Assembly: GCA_044508265.1 (NCBI GenBank)
Contig: JBIQIB010000092.1
Span: 1-18,380 of the forward strand
DNA from: JAEZDP01 sp044508265
GTDB taxonomy: Bacteria > Acidobacteriota > Vicinamibacteria > Vicinamibacterales > Vicinamibacteraceae
DNA length: 18,380 nt
Direction: 5' to 3'
Position 1 is the stretch's first letter. Each line of letters opens with the position of its first letter. Below the pieces are notes generated by a model. The model was not told where the DNA came from. It searched no databases and saw only the letters and a list, made by a program, of their open reading frames with translations. Shown piece by piece: positions 14,697-18,380 of the stretch. A program made the position numbers and the translations under genes.

Positions 14697-15860
14697 ATGC
14701 GCATTACCGCCATCCGCTCCGACGTCGTCCCCATCGCCTCGGACATCCGCAACGCCTACATCGATTTCTCCCGCATGACGGTGAGCGTGGTGGCGCTCGT
14801 CACCGACGTCGTGCGCGACGGGACGCCTGTCGTCGGGTACGGGTTCCACTCGAACGGCCGGTACGCGCAGCCGGGGCTGCTGGCCGAGCGGTTCATCCCC
14901 CGGCTCCTCGAGGCGCCGGCGGCATCCCTGCTCAACGACGCGGGCGACAACTTCGACCCGCACCGGATCTGGGCAACGCTCTTTGCCAACGAGAAGCCCG
15001 GCGGACACGGCGATCGCTCGGTGGCCATCGGCACGATCGACATGGCGGTGTGGGATGCGGTGGCAAAGATCGCCGGCGTGCCGTTGTACCGTCTGCTCGC
15101 GGACCAGTACCGGCACGGCGTCGTCGACGGTCGTGTCTTCGTGTACGCCGCGGGCGGCTACTACCATCCGGGCAAGAGCCTCGCCGCCCTGCAGGACGAG
15201 ATGCGCCGCTATCTCGACCTCGGCTACACCGTGGTCAAGATGAAGATCGGCGGCGCGCCCATCGACGAGGACCTGGCGCGTATCGAGGCGGTCCTCGACG
15301 TCGTGGGCAACGGCGACCGCCTCGCCGTGGACGCCAACGGCCGCTTCGACCTGCCCACGGCGCTTGCCTACGCGCGCGCGCTGGAGCCGTACGGACTCTT
15401 CTGGTACGAGGAGGCGGGTGATCCTCTCGACTACGCATTGCAGGCCGAACTGGCCGCCCACTACGCGCCGCCGATGGCGACGGGGGAGAACCTCTTCTCG
15501 ATGCAGGATGCCCGCAACCTGATCCGCTACGGCGGCATGCGTCCCGACCGCGACTGGCTGCAGTTCGACTGCACGCTGTCGTACGGCCTGGTGGAGTACC
15601 TGCGCATCCTCGAGATGCTGCACGCGCATGGCTGGTCGCCCCGCCGCTGCATCCCGCACGGCGGTCACCAACTGTCGCTGCACATCGCGGCAGGGCTCGG
15701 GCTTGGCGGCAACGAGTCGTATCCGGGCGTGTTCGCGCCGTTTGGCGGGTTCGCCGACGACACGCCTGTCGTGGACGGCCACGTCACCCTGCCTGATCTG
15801 CCGGGCATCGGCATCGAGGCGAAGTCGGCGCTGCATGCGGTGATGCGGAGACTGCACTGA
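14697..15860 (+). CDS. tarD: Enolase-superfamily dehydratase, D(-)-tartrate dehydratase-like
   Basis: 387 residues, full length for the mandelate racemase/muconate lactonizing subgroup. The N-terminal capping domain is followed by a TIM barrel with a K181-M-K183 base motif. The metal ligands are D212 (DANGRFD), E238 (WYEEAGDP) and E264 (TGENLFS), and H321 lies in IPHGGHQ. These positions sit one residue before those I recall for Bradyrhizobium D-tartrate dehydratase (K184, D213, E239, E265, H322). Long stretches such as GGMRPDRDWLQFDCTLSYGL and GLGLGGNESYPGVF also resemble that enzyme as I remember it. The expected reaction converts D-tartrate to oxaloacetate and water in the cytoplasm. A related sugar-acid or hydroxy-acid substrate cannot be excluded. 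It is followed after one base by an anion symporter gene, which supports a role in acid catabolism. Confidence 0.78.
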   Translation: MRITAIRSDVVPIASDIRNAYIDFSRMTVSVVALVTDVVRDGTPVVGYGFHSNGRYAQPGLLAERFIPRLLEAPAASLLNDAGDNFDPHRIWATLFANEKPGGHGDRSVAIGTIDMAVWDAVAKIAGVPLYRLLADQYRHGVVDGRVFVYAAGGYYHPGKSLAALQDEMRRYLDLGYTVVKMKIGGAPIDEDLARIEAVLDVVGNGDRLAVDANGRFDLPTALAYARALEPYGLFWYEEAGDPLDYALQAELAAHYAPPMATGENLFSMQDARNLIRYGGMRPDRDWLQFDCTLSYGLVEYLRILEMLHAHGWSPRRCIPHGGHQLSLHIAAGLGLGGNESYPGVFAPFGGFADDTPVVDGHVTLPDLPGIGIEAKSALHAVMRRLH

Positions 15861-15861
15861 C

Positions 15862-17197
15862 GTGGACGCGCATCACCACGACGATGCCGCCTCCACGGGC
15901 CCGCTCGATTGGCGCCACTGGACCGGGCTCCTGCTGGGCCCGACGCTCCTGCTGCTGACGATCGCCACGGACCCCCCATCGGGACTGAGCCCGGAAGGAT
16001 GGCGCACGGCAGGCATCGCGCTGCTGATGGCGACGTTCTGGATCACCGAGCCCATTCCGATCCCTGCCACGGCCCTCCTGCCGCTGGTGCTGTTCCCGCT
16101 GCTCGGCCTCGGCGACATCCGCACCACGACGGCGCCGTACGCCAACCCGATCGTCTTCCTGTTCCTGGGCGGGTTTGTCATCGCGCTCGCCATGCAACGC
16201 TGGGGCCTGCATCGCCGCATCGCCATCGCGCTGGTCGGCCGCCTGGGTACCCGGCCGGCCGCCATCATCGGCGGGTTCCTGCTGGCGTCGGGCCTGGTGA
16301 GCATGTGGGTCAGCAACACCGCGACGGCGCTGATGATGCTCCCAATCGCGCTGTCGGTCGTGCAACTCTGCCCACCCGACGAAGCGGCGAATCGCGAGCG
16401 GCGAGACTTCGCCGTCGCCCTGATGCTCGCCGTGGCCTACGGCGCGACGTCAGGCGGCATGGCGACGCTCATCGGCACGCCGCCAAACGCGCTGCTTGCC
16501 GCGTACGTCAGCGAGGTCTATGGCCTCACCCTTGGCTTCGGCCAATGGATGCTCCTCGGCGTCCCTGTGGCTGCCGTCGCGCTGATCGTCGTCTACGTCG
16601 TCCTGACGCGTGTGATGTTCCGCCTGGGCGCTGCCGAACTGCCCGGGATGGCCGACCTCATCGCGCACGAGCGCGCAAGCCTGGGGGCCTTCAGCCGCGG
16701 CGAAGTCATCGCCGGCGTCGTCTTCNNNNNNNNNNNNNNNNNNNNNNNNNNNNNNNNNNNNNNNNNNNNNNNNNNNNNNNNNNNNNNNNNNNNNNNNNNN
16801 NNNNNNNNNNNNNNNNNNNNNNNNNCGCGTACCCACCGTGGCTGTCGTCATGATCGTGAGCTTCGGCATCCTGCTGCTGACCGAGCTCACGAGCAACACG
16901 GCGACCGCCGCGACGTTCCTGCCGATCACGGGTGCGCTGGCGCTGAGCCTCGGCGAGAACCCCCTCCTGTTCCTCGTGCCGACGGCGCTGGCGGCCAACT
17001 GCTCCTACATGCTTCCGGTAGGGACGCCGCCCAACGCCATCGTCTACGGCAGCGGCGTGCTGCCCCTGCCGTACATGGTGCGGGCGGGCATTCTGCTCAA
17101 CGTCCTGCTCGTGCCGGTCATTGTCGGGCTGCTGCTCGTGCTCGGCCCGTTCGTCTTCGACCTCCACATGGGCTCCATTCCGCCCTGGGCCCGCTGA
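15862..17197 (+). CDS. DASS-family sodium/anion symporter, interrupted by a gap
   Basis: GTG 15862 follows the previous stop by one base. The N-terminal half, up to 16725 (288 residues), has a His-rich start (DAHHHDD), helices, VSNTATALMMLP (S151-N-T) and IGTPPNALL (T206-P). After 100 N, the C-terminal half resumes in a different nominal frame from 16826 with LTELTSNTATAATFLP and MLPVGTPPNAIVYGSG, ending at 17197 (about 123 residues). The twin SNT and TPPN motifs are the pseudo-symmetric substrate and sodium sites of the DASS (SLC13-like) family. Family members are about 460-500 residues, so perhaps 50-120 residues are missing. Pairing with the tartrate dehydratase-like gene suggests import of tartrate or another dicarboxylate. 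The frame shift across the gap reflects the arbitrary gap length, not a mutation. Confidence 0.87.
16726..16825. other. Assembly gap (100 N) inside the symporter gene
   Basis: Exactly 100 N. Unlike the gap in copA, the flanks share no obvious common sequence, and the reading frame changes across it. Real sequence is therefore missing here. Confidence 0.98.
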
Positions 17198-17238
17198 CTA
17201 CCCTGAGTAGCGCCTTGCAGAACGTGGGTAGCGGCACA

Positions 17239-17262
17239 CACGGCGCCGCGGCCTCAGCCGTG
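17239..17262. terminator. Weak hairpin in the spacer after the symporter
   Basis: CACGGC (17239-17244) and GCCGTG (17257-17262) can pair across a 12-base loop. A second stem, GCGCCC/GGGCGC, lies at 17318-17337. Neither has a U-tract. The 178-base spacer (17198-17375) otherwise shows nothing clear. Confidence 0.2.
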
Positions 17263-17375
17263 CGCCTGCGCCACCTGTACGTCCGTCGATTGCGCCGATC
17301 TCGCTGAGCCGCCGGCGGCGCCCTGCGTTCCGGGCGCACCGGAGCGACGGCCTGAACCTTGCTTTTGCAGAGTGC

Positions 17376-18380
17376 ATGAGCAGTGGCGGAGACCACGGCC
17401 AGCACGTCAGCTTCGGGCAGGCCATCTCGGCGGCAGGGTTGATCACGGTAGGGGCCGTGCTGTCGGGGCAGGCGTGGCGTCGCCTCTCGGGTGGACGCTT
17501 CGACCTGCACGGCAGCACGGTCGTGATCACGGGCGGGTCGCGCGGGCTCGGCTTCGAGCTGGCACGGGAGTTCGGCCAGCGCGGCGCGCGCGTCGCGCTG
17601 CTGGCGCGCACGCCTGCCGACCTGGAGTTCGCGGCCACGCGCCTGCGCGACCGCGGCATCGACGTCCTGACGGTGACCTGCGACGTCCGCGATCCGACGC
17701 AAATCGCGCATGCCGTCGCACGCGTGATCGACTGGAGCGGGCGAATCGACGTCCTCGTCAACAACGCCGGGGTCATCACCGTCGCGCCGCTCGATCACAC
17801 GCCGGCCGACGACTATCAGCAGTCGCTGCAGACGCACTTCTGGGCGCCCTACCACATGGTTCGCGCGTGCCTGCCGCACATGCGTCGGCATGGGCGCGGG
17901 CGCATCCTCAACATCTCGTCCATTGGCGGCCGGATCGGGGTGCCGCACCTGTCGGCGTACAGCGCCGGCAAGTTCGCGCTCGCGGGCTGGTCGCAGACGC
18001 TGCGCACCGCGCTGGCGCCCGAGAACATCCTCGTGACCACGGCCACGCCGGGATTGATGCGGACCGGTTCGCACGCGCGGGCGGTCCTGCGCGGACAGCA
18101 CCGCGCCGAGGCCCGATGGTTTGCGGCCAGCATGCTGACGCCCGTCACCTCGATGCGGCCGCCGCGAGCCGCCCGCCAGATCGTGGACGCCTGCGTGGAA
18201 GGGCGTGCCCACGTGACGCCTGGCATCCAGGCGCGGGCCGTGGAGATCCTCCAGGGCCTCGCGCCGGGCGCCGTCGCCTTCGCCGGCACGATCGCCACGC
18301 GCCTGATGCTGCCGGGCCCCGCGCACGCCGACGACGCGGCGGACGTGCCCCGGCGGGCTGGCGACGTCGGCTTCGGCTGG
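17376..18380 (+). CDS. Membrane-anchored short-chain dehydrogenase/reductase, runs off the right edge
   Basis: At least 335 residues from ATG 17376, with no stop before the window ends. A hydrophobic segment at about 14-33 (AISAAGLITVGAVLSG) should anchor the N-terminus. The Rossmann nucleotide site is T52-G-G-S-R-G-L-G, followed by CDVRD and N129-N-A-G. The catalytic set is S182 (NISSIGG), Y195-S-A-G-K199, and then the ATPGLMRT loop typical of classical SDRs. Substrate cannot be told; SDRs with an N-terminal helix and a long C-terminal tail often act on lipids or other hydrophobic molecules. The C-terminal 80 or so residues (from about 255) go beyond a normal SDR core of about 250 and have no domain I recognise. 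No strong ribosome site precedes the ATG. Confidence 0.85.
   Translation, partial: MSSGGDHGQHVSFGQAISAAGLITVGAVLSGQAWRRLSGGRFDLHGSTVVITGGSRGLGFELAREFGQRGARVALLARTPADLEFAATRLRDRGIDVLTVTCDVRDPTQIAHAVARVIDWSGRIDVLVNNAGVITVAPLDHTPADDYQQSLQTHFWAPYHMVRACLPHMRRHGRGRILNISSIGGRIGVPHLSAYSAGKFALAGWSQTLRTALAPENILVTTATPGLMRTGSHARAVLRGQHRAEARWFAASMLTPVTSMRPPRAARQIVDACVEGRAHVTPGIQARAVEILQGLAPGAVAFAGTIATRLMLPGPAHADDAADVPRRAGDVGFGW

Noticed and set aside
16826..17307. Continuation of the symporter frame straight across the gap to 17307
   Set aside because: That frame gives Arg/His-rich nonsense, while the frame ending at 17197 carries the conserved SNT and TPPN motifs.

Overview
The window is very GC-rich and densely packed, with genes joined by 1-10 base overlaps. 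The gene types fit a soil-type acidobacterium, possibly of the Vicinamibacteria lineage: a TolB-like propeller fused to an outer-membrane barrel, a YtxJ-type bacilliredoxin, a CoxMNOP-like oxidase cluster and REP-like hairpins. That placement is inference from gene content, not from a marker gene. Two runs of exactly 100 N (4930-5029 and 16726-16825) mark scaffold joins, so this is a draft genome or MAG.

Layout. (1) 1-3239, minus strand: a large secreted protein with an HExxH site, PD40 beta-propeller repeats and a C-terminal D15-type barrel, followed by the start of an AI-2E/PerM-family permease that runs off the left edge. (2) 3240-3672: divergent non-coding region. (3) 3673-6966, plus strand: copper-resistance pair copA (Tat-exported multicopper oxidase) and copB (outer-membrane protein), then a YtxJ-like single-cysteine thioredoxin-fold protein. 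(4) 7145-14024, plus strand: a six-gene, overlapping oxidase operon with CoxII fused to cytochrome c, a CoxI-CoxIII fusion, a small three-helix membrane protein, CtaG, a membrane-anchored triheme cytochrome c, and a three-module VanZ-like membrane protein. (5) 14031-14120: a nested inverted repeat between convergent genes. (6) 14140-14574, minus strand: a twin-CBS protein. (7) 14697-17197, plus strand: a D-tartrate dehydratase-like enolase-superfamily enzyme and a DASS-family anion symporter interrupted by the second gap. (8) 17376 to the right edge: a membrane-anchored SDR.

How the genes work together. CopA and CopB handle periplasmic copper. The oxidase operon encodes a copper/heme terminal oxidase with its own CtaG assembly factor and a multiheme donor, so the central 10 kb is centred on copper and respiration. 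The tartrate-type dehydratase and anion symporter form a plausible uptake-plus-dehydration pair for a hydroxy-dicarboxylate.

No clearly new multi-gene system is evident. The points most worth a second look are the nested palindrome at 14031-14120, the REP-like direct repeat inside the copA coding sequence, the VanZ triplication at the end of the oxidase operon, and the protease-like/propeller/barrel fusion.
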